Of a DNA stretch of 64,000 bases, positions 28,905-37,104 are shown piece by piece (the stretch's first letter is position 1; every line of letters begins with the position of its first letter). The notes below the pieces were generated by a model. It saw only the letters and a list, made by a program, of their open reading frames with translations. It was not told the origin of the DNA and ran no database searches. The position numbers and the translations under genes are program-made. The DNA comes from Mycobacterium sp. HUMS_12744610 (GTDB lineage Bacteria > Actinomycetota > Actinomycetes > Mycobacteriales > Mycobacteriaceae): the NCBI RefSeq assembly GCF_041206865.1, contig NZ_JBGEDP010000001.1:3348001-3412000 (forward strand), given 5' to 3'.

Positions 28905-29915
28905 TCACTCGGAGTGCAGCAACGACCAGCGCTGCAGGGCGTCGCGGGCCCGGTCGTCGCCGGCCCGGATGCGCGGCGCGGCGGCCCCAGCGCTCCACAC
29001 CGCGTCGGCGACCGCGCGCACGACCGCCATCCCGTCCCCATCCGGGTCGCCGCCGCCGTCGGCGCTGACGGTCACCGCGGCGTCGGTGACCTCCACGCGC
29101 CAGCCCGGTTGCGGGCCCACCGCGAGCGACTCGCCGCTGCGATGCAGGGAGCGCAGGTCGTGGCCGATGTAGGTGGGGCGGTGGACGGGCTCGGCGCACA
29201 CCGCGTCGCGCGCGGTGTTGACCCCGCAGAGCACCAGCAGGCTGGGCAGCCCGGCGGCGTTGGCGCCCTCGATGTCGGTGTCCAGCCTGTCCCCGACCAC
29301 CAGCGGCGCGCGGAACTCGCCGCGGGCCACGGCGTCGGTGAACAGCCGCGGCGCCGGCTTGCCGGCGACCTGAGGTTCGGCGCCGGTCGCCGTCCGCAGC
29401 GCGGCGACCATGGACCCGTTGCCGGGCAACAGCCCCCGTTCGGTGGGCAACGCGGGGTCGAGGTTGGCCGCCACCCACAACGCGCCGGCCCGGATCGCCT
29501 GGGCGGCCTCGGCCAGTTCCGGCCAGCCGACGGTCATGGACAGCCCCTGCACGACGGCGACCGGGTGATCGTCGTAGCGGCGCACGGGGCGCAGCCCGAC
29601 CGCGGCGACCTCGCCGGCCAACGCGTCGGTGCCCACGATCAGCACCGGGGAGCCCGCCGGCAGCTGATCGGCCAGCAGCCGCGCGGCGCTCTGGGCGCTG
29701 GTCACGACGTCTTCGGGGGCGGCGGTGAAGCCGAGGTCGCCCAGGTGCGCCGCGACCTCCTCGGCGCTGCGGGAGGCGTTGTTGGTGACGAAGAAGATGC
29801 GGGCGCGCACCTCGGCGAGCGCCTCCACCGCGCCCTCGGTGGGGCTACGGCCGCAGAACGCCGTCCCGTCCAGGTCGATCAGCAGGCAGTCGTATTCCTG
29901 CGCGATGGTCCTCAT
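28905..29915 (-). CDS. HAD-family phosphatase (glycerol-3-phosphate phosphatase type)
   Basis: 336 aa, ATG at 29915. HAD motifs: LLIDLDGTAFCG (nucleophile Asp), FFVTNNAS, GKPAP (Lys) and VVGDRLDTDIEGA (acidic motif IV). The NagD-type C2 cap sits between motifs II and III. The equivalent Rv1692 is reported as a D-glycerol-3-phosphate phosphatase that recycles phospholipid polar heads. An extra C-terminal domain of about 80 residues follows the catalytic core. Two bases separate it from the TPR gene. Confidence 0.9.
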   Translation of the reverse strand: MRTIAQEYDCLLIDLDGTAFCGRSPTEGAVEALAEVRARIFFVTNNASRSAEEVAAHLGDLGFTAAPEDVVTSAQSAARLLADQLPAGSPVLIVGTDALAGEVAAVGLRPVRRYDDHPVAVVQGLSMTVGWPELAEAAQAIRAGALWVAANLDPALPTERGLLPGNGSMVAALRTATGAEPQVAGKPAPRLFTDAVARGEFRAPLVVGDRLDTDIEGANAAGLPSLLVLCGVNTARDAVCAEPVHRPTYIGHDLRSLHRSGESLAVGPQPGWRVEVTDAAVTVSADGGGDPDGDGMAVVRAVADAVWSAGAAAPRIRAGDDRARDALQRWSLLHSE

Positions 29916-29917
29916 GT

Positions 29918-30718
29918 TCAGGCGAGCTCGCCGACCCGGTCCTCGGCGTCGGTGACGCCTTCGACGTCCGCATCCGCGGAACGCAGGAACCAGTGCAGCG
30001 CCTCGTCCCTGCGACCCAGCGCGAGCAGCGTGTCGGCGTAGGCGTAGAACAGCCGGGCCGCCGTCGGGCCTCTGCGGGCCGGGTCCAGCTGCGGTGTGGA
30101 CAGCACCGTCAGCGCCTGCTCGAGCTGGCCGAGATCGGCGCGAGCGCCGGCGGCGACGATGCGCAACTCGTCGGCGTCGTCGCCGCTCAGCGCGGCGGCC
30201 TCGGGTCCGCGGGCCAGCTCGATCGCCCGCTCCGGGCGGCCCAGCCCGCGCTCGCAATCGGCCATCATGGCGAGCAACGACGATTTGCTGCCCATCCGGC
30301 GCGCGGCGCGCAGCTCCGACAGCGCCTGGGCCCAGTCGCCGCAGTGATAGGCGGCGATGCCGACCGCCTCGCGGACCGCGGCGATCCTGCTGGAGCGGGC
30401 CCGGGCCGCGCGCGCATGAGCGAGCGCGGTCTGCGGGTCCTCGTCCAGCAGCGCGCCGGCGGCGACCAGGTGACGCGCCACCGCGTCGGCGGTGGCACGG
30501 TCCAGGGTGCTCAGCTCGCGGCGGATCGCGGGGTCCAGCTGGCGGGCGTCCACGTCGGCCGGGATGGCGGGCGCGTCGTGCACCGCGCGGTCGCCGTGGG
30601 GGTGGCGGCCGTCGGCGTTCTTCGGCTGGGACGTGCGGGCCCGGCCGGGCCCCGACCAGCCCCCCGACGCCGGGCGCGGACGGCGCTCCCTGCCGGGTTT
30701 CTGCCTGTCGTCGACCAC
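29918..30718 (-). CDS. Tetratricopeptide-repeat protein (Rv1691-like)
   Basis: 266 aa. GTG at 30718 is chosen because the frame above it has poor coding character. The first 75 residues are basic and Pro/Arg-rich and probably disordered. From about residue 85 helical pairs recur (ALAHARAARARSSRIAAVREAVGIAAYHCGDWAQALSELRAAR; AIELARG; RLFYAYADTLLALGRRDEALHWFLRSA), typical TPR units. It has no signal peptide. Partner unknown; position in the operon is conserved in mycobacteria. Confidence 0.82.
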   Translation of the reverse strand: MVDDRQKPGRERRPRPASGGWSGPGRARTSQPKNADGRHPHGDRAVHDAPAIPADVDARQLDPAIRRELSTLDRATADAVARHLVAAGALLDEDPQTALAHARAARARSSRIAAVREAVGIAAYHCGDWAQALSELRAARRMGSKSSLLAMMADCERGLGRPERAIELARGPEAAALSGDDADELRIVAAGARADLGQLEQALTVLSTPQLDPARRGPTAARLFYAYADTLLALGRRDEALHWFLRSADADVEGVTDAEDRVGELA

Positions 30719-30750
30719 GCTGCTGAGGATACGGGGCCGCCCGGACTCGA

Positions 30751-31113
30751 CTAGGACTGCAGGCGGTTGGGCAGCAGCGGCGCCATCATCGCCGGGCAGT
30801 ACGTCGCGACCGCGACGATCGCGAACTTGCCCGCGATGACGTAGGGCATGCCGGTGTTCGCGGCCATCCTGTCCACGACGGAGTCGAACGACCCGCCCGG
30901 GGAGAACAACGACGGGCACACCGACTGCCCCAGCGCCAGCGTGGTGGCGGGCTGGGAGTAGGCGATGCCGGCGTTGGTCAGTGCCGACAAAAAGGCGTTA
31001 CCGAGCATGTCCGCGCGAATGGGCGCCGCCACCGCTCCGGCCAGAGCGATCAGCACCGTGGTCACCCCCAGGAACCGCACCAGGGTCAGTTGCGCATGCG
31101 TCGCCCAAGTCAT
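30751..31113 (-). CDS. Secreted DUF732-family small protein (LprJ position)
   Basis: 120 aa from ATG at 31113 (TTG at 31131 is the outer limit). A signal peptide with hydrophobic core RFLGVTTVLIALAGAVAA and an AxA-type cleavage is present; unlike M. tuberculosis LprJ at this locus there is no lipobox Cys, so it should be secreted rather than lipid-anchored. Two cysteines (SVCPSLF and ATYCPAMM) are the conserved DUF732 pair and probably form a disulfide. Function unknown. Confidence 0.75.
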   Translation of the reverse strand: MTWATHAQLTLVRFLGVTTVLIALAGAVAAPIRADMLGNAFLSALTNAGIAYSQPATTLALGQSVCPSLFSPGGSFDSVVDRMAANTGMPYVIAGKFAIVAVATYCPAMMAPLLPNRLQS

Positions 31114-31212
31114 CGTGACAACACTGGCCAACGGGGATCACAGCCGTGGCACGGTGAGGTAAAGGTTTGCGCACTAACGCGTTTTGCGGTCGCGGATCGT
31201 TGCGGCCGCGTT

Positions 31213-32475
<1,263 letters not shown>

Positions 32476-32503
32476 GGCGTCGATTTTTCCAGTGCGCCTC
32501 GGG

Positions 32504-33118
32504 CTAGTCGCTGGCGCCCGGCGCCGGCGCCCGGGGGTTACGGCGGTAGGCCGACACCTCCGGCCGGTCGGCGAGCCACAGGCGCCACGGCCGGTCGGCG
32601 GCCTGGCTGATCCCCACGCGCGGGCCCGCGACCGCGGCGCCCGCCGGCCCGTTGAGCGTCAAGCGCACGGCGGCGTCGGGGTCGAACACGTCGAGCCCGT
32701 TGTCGGCCATGGTGATTCCGAGCGCCGAACACAAATTGCCCGGGCCGCGCGCCAGCGCGGCCTCGCGCACCGACTCACCCCGCCGGGACCGGGCGACGGG
32801 CAGCCCGTCCTCGATCGCGGCTGCCCGCAGCAGGACCGCCGCGGCGGTGCCGTCGGGCCCGCACGAGACGTTGGCGCAGACGTGGATTCCGTGGCTGCGG
32901 TAGGTGTAGAGCCGCCCCGGCGGCCCGAACATGACGGCGTTGCGGGCGCTGAGCCCGCGGTAGGAGTGGGCGGCGGCGTCCGGCCAGGGGCCGTCGGGAA
33001 CTCCCCCGTAGGCCTCGACCTCGACCACGGTGGCGCGCACGCCGCGGCAGGCGAGGGTGGCGCCGAGCAGCCGGTGCGCGGCCGCGACCGGGTCGACCAA
33101 CAGCCGGCGTGCAGCCAC
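32504..33118 (-). CDS. mpg: 3-methyladenine DNA glycosylase (AAG/MPG family)
   Basis: 204 aa, GTG at 33118. Signature stretches: [22 protein letters not shown] (catalytic Glu), [17 protein letters not shown] and [13 protein letters not shown], all characteristic of the eukaryote-like alkyladenine glycosylase family. It removes alkylated purines in base-excision repair. Same position as Rv1688. Confidence 0.94.
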   Translation of the reverse strand: MAARRLLVDPVAAAHRLLGATLACRGVRATVVEVEAYGGVPDGPWPDAAAHSYRGLSARNAVMFGPPGRLYTYRSHGIHVCANVSCGPDGTAAAVLLRAAAIEDGLPVARSRRGESVREAALARGPGNLCSALGITMADNGLDVFDPDAAVRLTLNGPAGAAVAGPRVGISQAADRPWRLWLADRPEVSAYRRNPRAPAPGASD

Positions 33119-33200
33119 CCGTCGAACCTACCGGGACCACGAACGTGGCAGGATCCCGGTGTCTCGAGGACGTCAGGGGCGGAAGAAGGAGCCCAAAGCG

Positions 33201-34472
33201 ATGCAAGCGATCGACCCTGCCGCGACGGCGTGGCTCCTGGCCAGCACCGCCCTGGTCCTGCTGATGACCCCGGGCCTGGCCATCTTCTACGGCGGCATGG
33301 TCCGCACGACCGGGGTGCTCAACATGATCATGATGAGCTTCATCTCCATACCGCTGGTCACGGTGGCATGGCTGCTGGTCGGCTATACGATCGCGTTCTC
33401 CGACGACGCGGCGGGCGGGCTCGTCGGCAACCTCAGACACGTCGGCCTGCTCGGCATCACCCCCGGCACCGCCCACGGCGCGGTGCCTGAGTTGCTGTTC
33501 GCCACGTTCCAGTTGACGTTCGCGATCATCACCGCGGCCCTGGTCAGCGGCGCGATCGCCGACCGCGCCAAATTCGCCGCCTGGATGGTGTTCGTCCCGG
33601 TGTGGGCGATCGTGGTGTATTCGGTGGTCGCCCACTGGGTGTGGGGACCCGGCGGTTGGCTGGCCAAACTCGGGGTGCTCGACTACGCGGGCGGTCTCGT
33701 CGTCGAGATCGTCTCGGGTGCCTCCGCCCTGGCCCTGGCGCTGGCGCTGGGGCCCCGCATCGGCTTCAAGAAGGACGCCATGCGGCCGCACAACCTGCCA
33801 CTGGTCATGCTCGGCGTCGGGCTGCTGTGGTTCGGCTGGTTCGGCTTCAACGCCGGGTCGGCCCTGGCCGCCAACGGGACCGCCGCGGCCATCTTCCTCA
33901 ACACGCTCGTCGCCGGCTGCCTGGGCATGCTCGGCTGGCTCTCGGTCGAACAGTTTCGTGACGGCAAGCCCACCACGTTCGGTGCGGCGTCCGGGGTGGT
34001 CGCGGGCCTGGTGGCCATCACGCCGTCGTGCGGGACCGTGGACACCCTCGGCGCGGCGGTCGTCGGGCTCGCGGCCGGTTTCGTGTGCTCCTTCGCCGTG
34101 GGTGCCAAATTCCGTTTCTCCTACGACGATTCGCTCGACGTGGTCGGTGTGCACTTCGTCGGCGGTGTCGTCGGGGTGTCGCTGATCGGGTTGCTCGCCA
34201 CGGCGGTCATGACGTCGGGGCCGCGGGGCCTGCTCTACGGGGGCGGCTTCGCCCAACTCGGCAAGCAGTCGGTGGCGATCGTAGTGGTCGCGGTCTATGC
34301 GTTCGTCGTGTCTTTCGTGCTGGCCAAGTTGATCGATCGCCTGCTGGGCTTCCGGCTCAGCGCCGAGGACGAGACCACCGGTGTCGATCTCACCCAGCAC
34401 GCCGAGACCGCCTACGCCGAGGGCGTGCACGGGCACCTGCCGTTGCGCCGCCCCGGCTTGCCGGGGAGCTGA
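33201..34472 (+). CDS. AmtB/Mep/Rh-type ammonium channel (Glu-His variant)
   Basis: 423 aa, ATG at 33201 with GAAGGAG upstream. Eleven hydrophobic segments; no signal peptide is obvious. The start TPGLAIFYGGMVR and the pore segments FQLTFAIIT and the D161 in LDYAGG are standard, but the first twin-His residue is replaced by Glu (E169, in VVEIVSG); the second is kept (H318 in VGVHFVGG). Glu at this site is known in the Mep1/Mep3 type of fungal transporters and changes selectivity. M. tuberculosis has its amt near glnB, not here, and no glnK follows, so this is an extra, accessory copy. Confidence 0.9.
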   Translation: MQAIDPAATAWLLASTALVLLMTPGLAIFYGGMVRTTGVLNMIMMSFISIPLVTVAWLLVGYTIAFSDDAAGGLVGNLRHVGLLGITPGTAHGAVPELLFATFQLTFAIITAALVSGAIADRAKFAAWMVFVPVWAIVVYSVVAHWVWGPGGWLAKLGVLDYAGGLVVEIVSGASALALALALGPRIGFKKDAMRPHNLPLVMLGVGLLWFGWFGFNAGSALAANGTAAAIFLNTLVAGCLGMLGWLSVEQFRDGKPTTFGAASGVVAGLVAITPSCGTVDTLGAAVVGLAAGFVCSFAVGAKFRFSYDDSLDVVGVHFVGGVVGVSLIGLLATAVMTSGPRGLLYGGGFAQLGKQSVAIVVVAVYAFVVSFVLAKLIDRLLGFRLSAEDETTGVDLTQHAETAYAEGVHGHLPLRRPGLPGS

Positions 34473-34488
34473 GCGCGCTTCGCCGCCC

Positions 34489-34547
34489 TTGACATCCCCG
34501 CTGCGCCGGCGGATATTCATCATGTGATGAGTTCATCGAGTGATGAA
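34489..34547 (+). promoter_or_regulatory. Leaderless promoter with two tandem palindromic operators
   Basis: TTGACA (34489-34494) and GATATT (34512-34517) are spaced by exactly 17 bp, placing the transcript start near 34524, at the coding start. Two 16-bp palindromes lie end to end: TTCATCATGTGATGAG (34516-34531) and TTCATCGAGTGATGAA (34532-34547). They cover the -10, the start codon and the first codons. They are ideal TetR-type sites, and the operon's last gene is a TetR regulator. Confidence 0.75.
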
Positions 34548-35288
34548 TTATTGCGGGACGGCGCGGAACCGGCCGTCACCATCGAGAGCCTGCACGTGGT
34601 ACGCGGCAAGATGCTTGCCGTCCAAGATCTTTCGGTGCGCATAGCGCGCGGCACGATCACCGGGCTGCTCGGCCCGTCCGGCTCCGGCAAGACCACGCTG
34701 ATGCGCTGCATCGTCGGCACGCAGATCGTCACCGGGGGCTCGGTGACCGTCCTCGGCCACCCCGCCGGCACCCGGTCGCTGCGGCACCGGGTCGGCTACA
34801 TGCCGCAGGATCCGACGATCTACGGCGACCTGCGGGTGATCGACAACATCCGCTACTTCGCCGGCCTCTGCGGCGCCGACCGGCAGGCCGCCGACGAGAT
34901 CATCGACGCGGTGGACCTGCGCACCCACCGCACCACCCGCTGCGCCAACCTCTCCGGCGGCCAGCGCACCCGGGTCTCGCTGGCCTGCGCACTGGTCGGC
35001 CGCCCGGACCTGGTGGTGCTCGACGAGCCGACGATCGGCCTGGACCCGGTGCTGCGCGTCGAGCTGTGGGAGCAGTTCGGCGCGCTGGCGCGGCGCGGCA
35101 CCACGCTGCTGGTCTCCAGCCACGTGATGGACGAGGCCGACCGCTGCGGCGACCTGCTGCTGATGCGCGAGGGCCGGCTGCTGGCCCACACCACACCGGA
35201 CCAACTGCGGAAGGAGACCGGATGCACGTCACTGGAGGAAGCGTTCCTGTCCATCATCCGGCACACCACCATGCCCGCAGCCGGCTGA
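34524..35288 (+). CDS. ABC transporter ATP-binding subunit
   Basis: Daunorubicin/antibiotic-export type ATPase of about 254 aa (equivalent of Rv1687c). GTG at 34524 or ATG at 34527 both fit a leaderless transcript. Walker A GPSGSGKTT, Q-loop YMPQDP, signature LSGGQRTRV, Walker B LVVLDEPTIGLDP and H-loop SSH are present. The 3' end overlaps the permease gene by 67 nt. The Ser/Glu-rich N-terminal tail (SSSSDELLRDG) is encoded by operator DNA. Confidence 0.93.
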   Translation: MMSSSSDELLRDGAEPAVTIESLHVVRGKMLAVQDLSVRIARGTITGLLGPSGSGKTTLMRCIVGTQIVTGGSVTVLGHPAGTRSLRHRVGYMPQDPTIYGDLRVIDNIRYFAGLCGADRQAADEIIDAVDLRTHRTTRCANLSGGQRTRVSLACALVGRPDLVVLDEPTIGLDPVLRVELWEQFGALARRGTTLLVSSHVMDEADRCGDLLLMREGRLLAHTTPDQLRKETGCTSLEEAFLSIIRHTTMPAAG

Positions 35289-36040
35289 CGCTGCGGAACT
35301 ACGCGGCCACGACCGCCCGAATCTTGCGTCAGCTAGCCGCCGACCAACGCAGCGTCGCGCTGATTCTGGTGGTGCCGATCCTGGTCATCACGCTGATGTA
35401 CTACATGTTCGAAAACGTGCCGCACCGGCCGGGCACGCCGTCGCCGTTCAACACCGCCTGCCTGATCCTGCTCGGCCTGTTCCCGTTCTTCGTGATGTTC
35501 ATCATCACCGCGATCACCATGCAACGAGAGCGTGGTTCCGGGACCCTGGAACGCATCCTGACCACCCCGCTGCGCCGGTTCGACCTGCTCGCCGCCTACG
35601 GGACCGCCTTCTCGATCGCCGCGGCGGCGCAGGCCACCCTCGCCTGTGTCGTGTCGTTCTGGCTGCTCGGCTTCCAGACCGCGGGCAGCCCCGTGTGGGT
35701 GTTCGTGATCTCGATCGTCAACGCCGTGCTGGGCGTCGGCCTGGGCCTGCTGTGTAGTGCGTTCGCGCGCACCGAATTCCAGGCCGTGCAGTTCATCCCG
35801 TTGGTCATCGTCCCGCAGCTGCTGCTGGCCGGCATCATCGTCCCACGGGCGCTGATGGCGCACTGGCTGCAGTGGGTCGCCGACGTGCTGCCGGCCAGCT
35901 ACGCCCTGGAGGCCCTCCAGCAGGTGGATGCGCATCCCGGGCTGACCGGCGTCGCGCTGCGCGACATCGTCGTCGTGTTGGGCTTCGCGGTGGCGGCGCT
36001 GGGACTGGCGGCGGCGACGCTGCGGCGGCGGACGCCCTAG
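35222..36040 (+). CDS. ABC transporter permease (ABC-2 type)
   Basis: 272 aa, equivalent of Rv1686c. ATG at 35222 has AGGAG 5 nt upstream within the ATPase gene. Six hydrophobic segments of the ABC-2 fold are visible, starting near residue 50 (SVALILVVPILVITLMYYMF), with the ERGSGTLERILTTPLRRF motif in the large cytoplasmic loop. With the ATPase it forms a drug or lipid exporter; the substrate is unknown. The TAG stop overlaps the first mini-ORF start (TAGTG). Confidence 0.92.
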   Translation: MHVTGGSVPVHHPAHHHARSRLTLRNYAATTARILRQLAADQRSVALILVVPILVITLMYYMFENVPHRPGTPSPFNTACLILLGLFPFFVMFIITAITMQRERGSGTLERILTTPLRRFDLLAAYGTAFSIAAAAQATLACVVSFWLLGFQTAGSPVWVFVISIVNAVLGVGLGLLCSAFARTEFQAVQFIPLVIVPQLLLAGIIVPRALMAHWLQWVADVLPASYALEALQQVDAHPGLTGVALRDIVVVLGFAVAALGLAAATLRRRTP

Positions 36041-36296
36041 TGGTGATCGCAAGCGCGGCGCAGCCGGGCGCAGCGGGTCACCACGGAGGGTCCTAGTGGT
36101 GATCGCAAGCGCGGCGCAGCCGGGCGCAGCGGGTCACCACGGAGGGTCCTAGTGGTGATCGCAAGCGCGGCGCAGCCGGGCGCAGCGGGTCACCACGGAG
36201 GGTCCTAGTGGTGATCGCAAGCGCGGCGCAGCCGGGCGCAGCGGGTCACCACGGAGGGTCCTAGTGGTGATCGCAAGCGCGGCGCAGCCGGGCGGC
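36038..36296 (+). repeat. 56-bp tandem minisatellite with mini-ORFs (MIRU-like)
   Basis: Four full copies of a 56-bp unit start at 36038, 36094, 36150 and 36206, followed by a fifth partial copy (36262 to about 36296) that forms the start of the TetR gene. The copies appear identical. Each unit reads TAG TGG TGA TCG..., and from its GTG an 18-codon frame runs to the TAG of the next, overlapping by one base (TAGTG); GGAGGG lies 6-9 nt before each GTG. Units also carry an inverted repeat TGGTGA/TCACCA. This layout is the one known for mycobacterial interspersed repetitive units: small frames chained by stop/start overlaps between genes. Confidence 0.93.
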
Positions 36297-36908
36297 AAGG
36301 GCGCGCCCAGACGGCGCGGGCGGCCGGCGGGCAGTTCCGGCACCCGCACCCGGATCCTGCACGTTGCGCGGGAAATGTTCGCCGCCAACGGTTTCGGGAA
36401 CACCTCGATCCGTGCGGTGGCGGCGGCGGCGGGAGTGGACTCGGCGCTGGTGCATCACTACTTCGGCACCAAGGAGAAGCTGTTCGCCGCTGCGGTGCAC
36501 ATCCCGGTGGATCCGATGGACATCATCGGCCCGCTGCGCGAGGTGCCGATCGAGGAGATCGGCTACCGGCTGCCGTCGATGTTGTTGCCGCTGTGGGATT
36601 CCGACCTCGGTACCGGGTTCATCGCCACGCTGCGGTCGATCCTCGCCGGCTCCGAGGTCAATCTGTTCCGCACGTTCATCCAGGACGTGATCGCGGTGGA
36701 AGTCGGCCCGCGCGTGGACGATCCCCCCGGCAGCGGGCTCATCCGCATCCAGTTCGTCGCGTCGCAACTGGTCGGTGTCGTGATGGCCCGCTACATCCTG
36801 GACCTGGAACCGTTCGCGTCGCTGCCGGCCGAGCAGATCGCGCGGACCATCGCGCCGAACCTGCAGCGCTACCTCACCGGGGAGTTGCCGGACGGGCTCG
36901 TGCCATGA
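36264..36908 (+). CDS. TetR-family repressor
   Basis: 214 aa. GTG at 36264 overlaps the last mini-ORF stop and has GGAGGG upstream. HTH region: TRILHVAREMFAANGFGNTSIRAVAAAAGVDSALVHHYFGTKEKLFA, typical TetR with HYFGTKE at the end of helix 4; a C-terminal domain of the TetR_C type follows. Equivalent of Rv1685c. It probably represses the operon through the palindromes at 34516-34547. The first ten residues (VVIASAAQPG) are repeated in each mini-ORF. Confidence 0.9.
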   Translation: MVIASAAQPGGKGAPRRRGRPAGSSGTRTRILHVAREMFAANGFGNTSIRAVAAAAGVDSALVHHYFGTKEKLFAAAVHIPVDPMDIIGPLREVPIEEIGYRLPSMLLPLWDSDLGTGFIATLRSILAGSEVNLFRTFIQDVIAVEVGPRVDDPPGSGLIRIQFVASQLVGVVMARYILDLEPFASLPAEQIARTIAPNLQRYLTGELPDGLVP

Positions 36909-37104
36909 GCTTGGCGTGCTCGTCGTCGTCGACGTCGCGGGCCTCGTCGATCAGCAGCACCGGGATGCCGTCCTCGATGCGGTAGGCGCGCCGCAGCCGC
37001 GGGTTGTAGAGCAGATCGGCCCCGCCGTCTTCGGATACCAGCACCAACGGACCCCGGTCGGCCGGGCACACCAGAATGCTCAGCAGTGCATCGTCGATCA
37101 TCAT
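36874..37104 (-). CDS. Trm112/UPF0434-family small protein
   Basis: 76 aa, equivalent of Rv1684. Characteristic LLSILVCPADRGPLVL start and LYNPRLRRAYRIEDGIPVLLIDEA core. It has only one Cys where the eukaryotic zinc-binding Trm112 has several, so zinc binding is doubtful. ATG at 37104 overlaps the end of the upstream lipase/acyl-CoA synthetase gene (ATGA). Its 3' end overlaps the convergent tetR gene by 35 nt. Confidence 0.85.
   Translation of the reverse strand: MMIDDALLSILVCPADRGPLVLVSEDGGADLLYNPRLRRAYRIEDGIPVLLIDEARDVDDDEHAKLMARARPATPR

Noticed and set aside
26556..30041. 1161-codon plus-strand frame
   Set aside because: It is antisense to recN, nadK, tlyA and the HAD gene, all with clear motifs; typical high-GC shadow.
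31132..31212. T-box or other leader for tyrS
   Set aside because: tyrS is read from 32475 leftward and its 28-bp upstream gap is too short; no T-box features seen.
36038..36296. CRISPR array
   Set aside because: Repeats are directly tandem with no spacers and no cas genes nearby.
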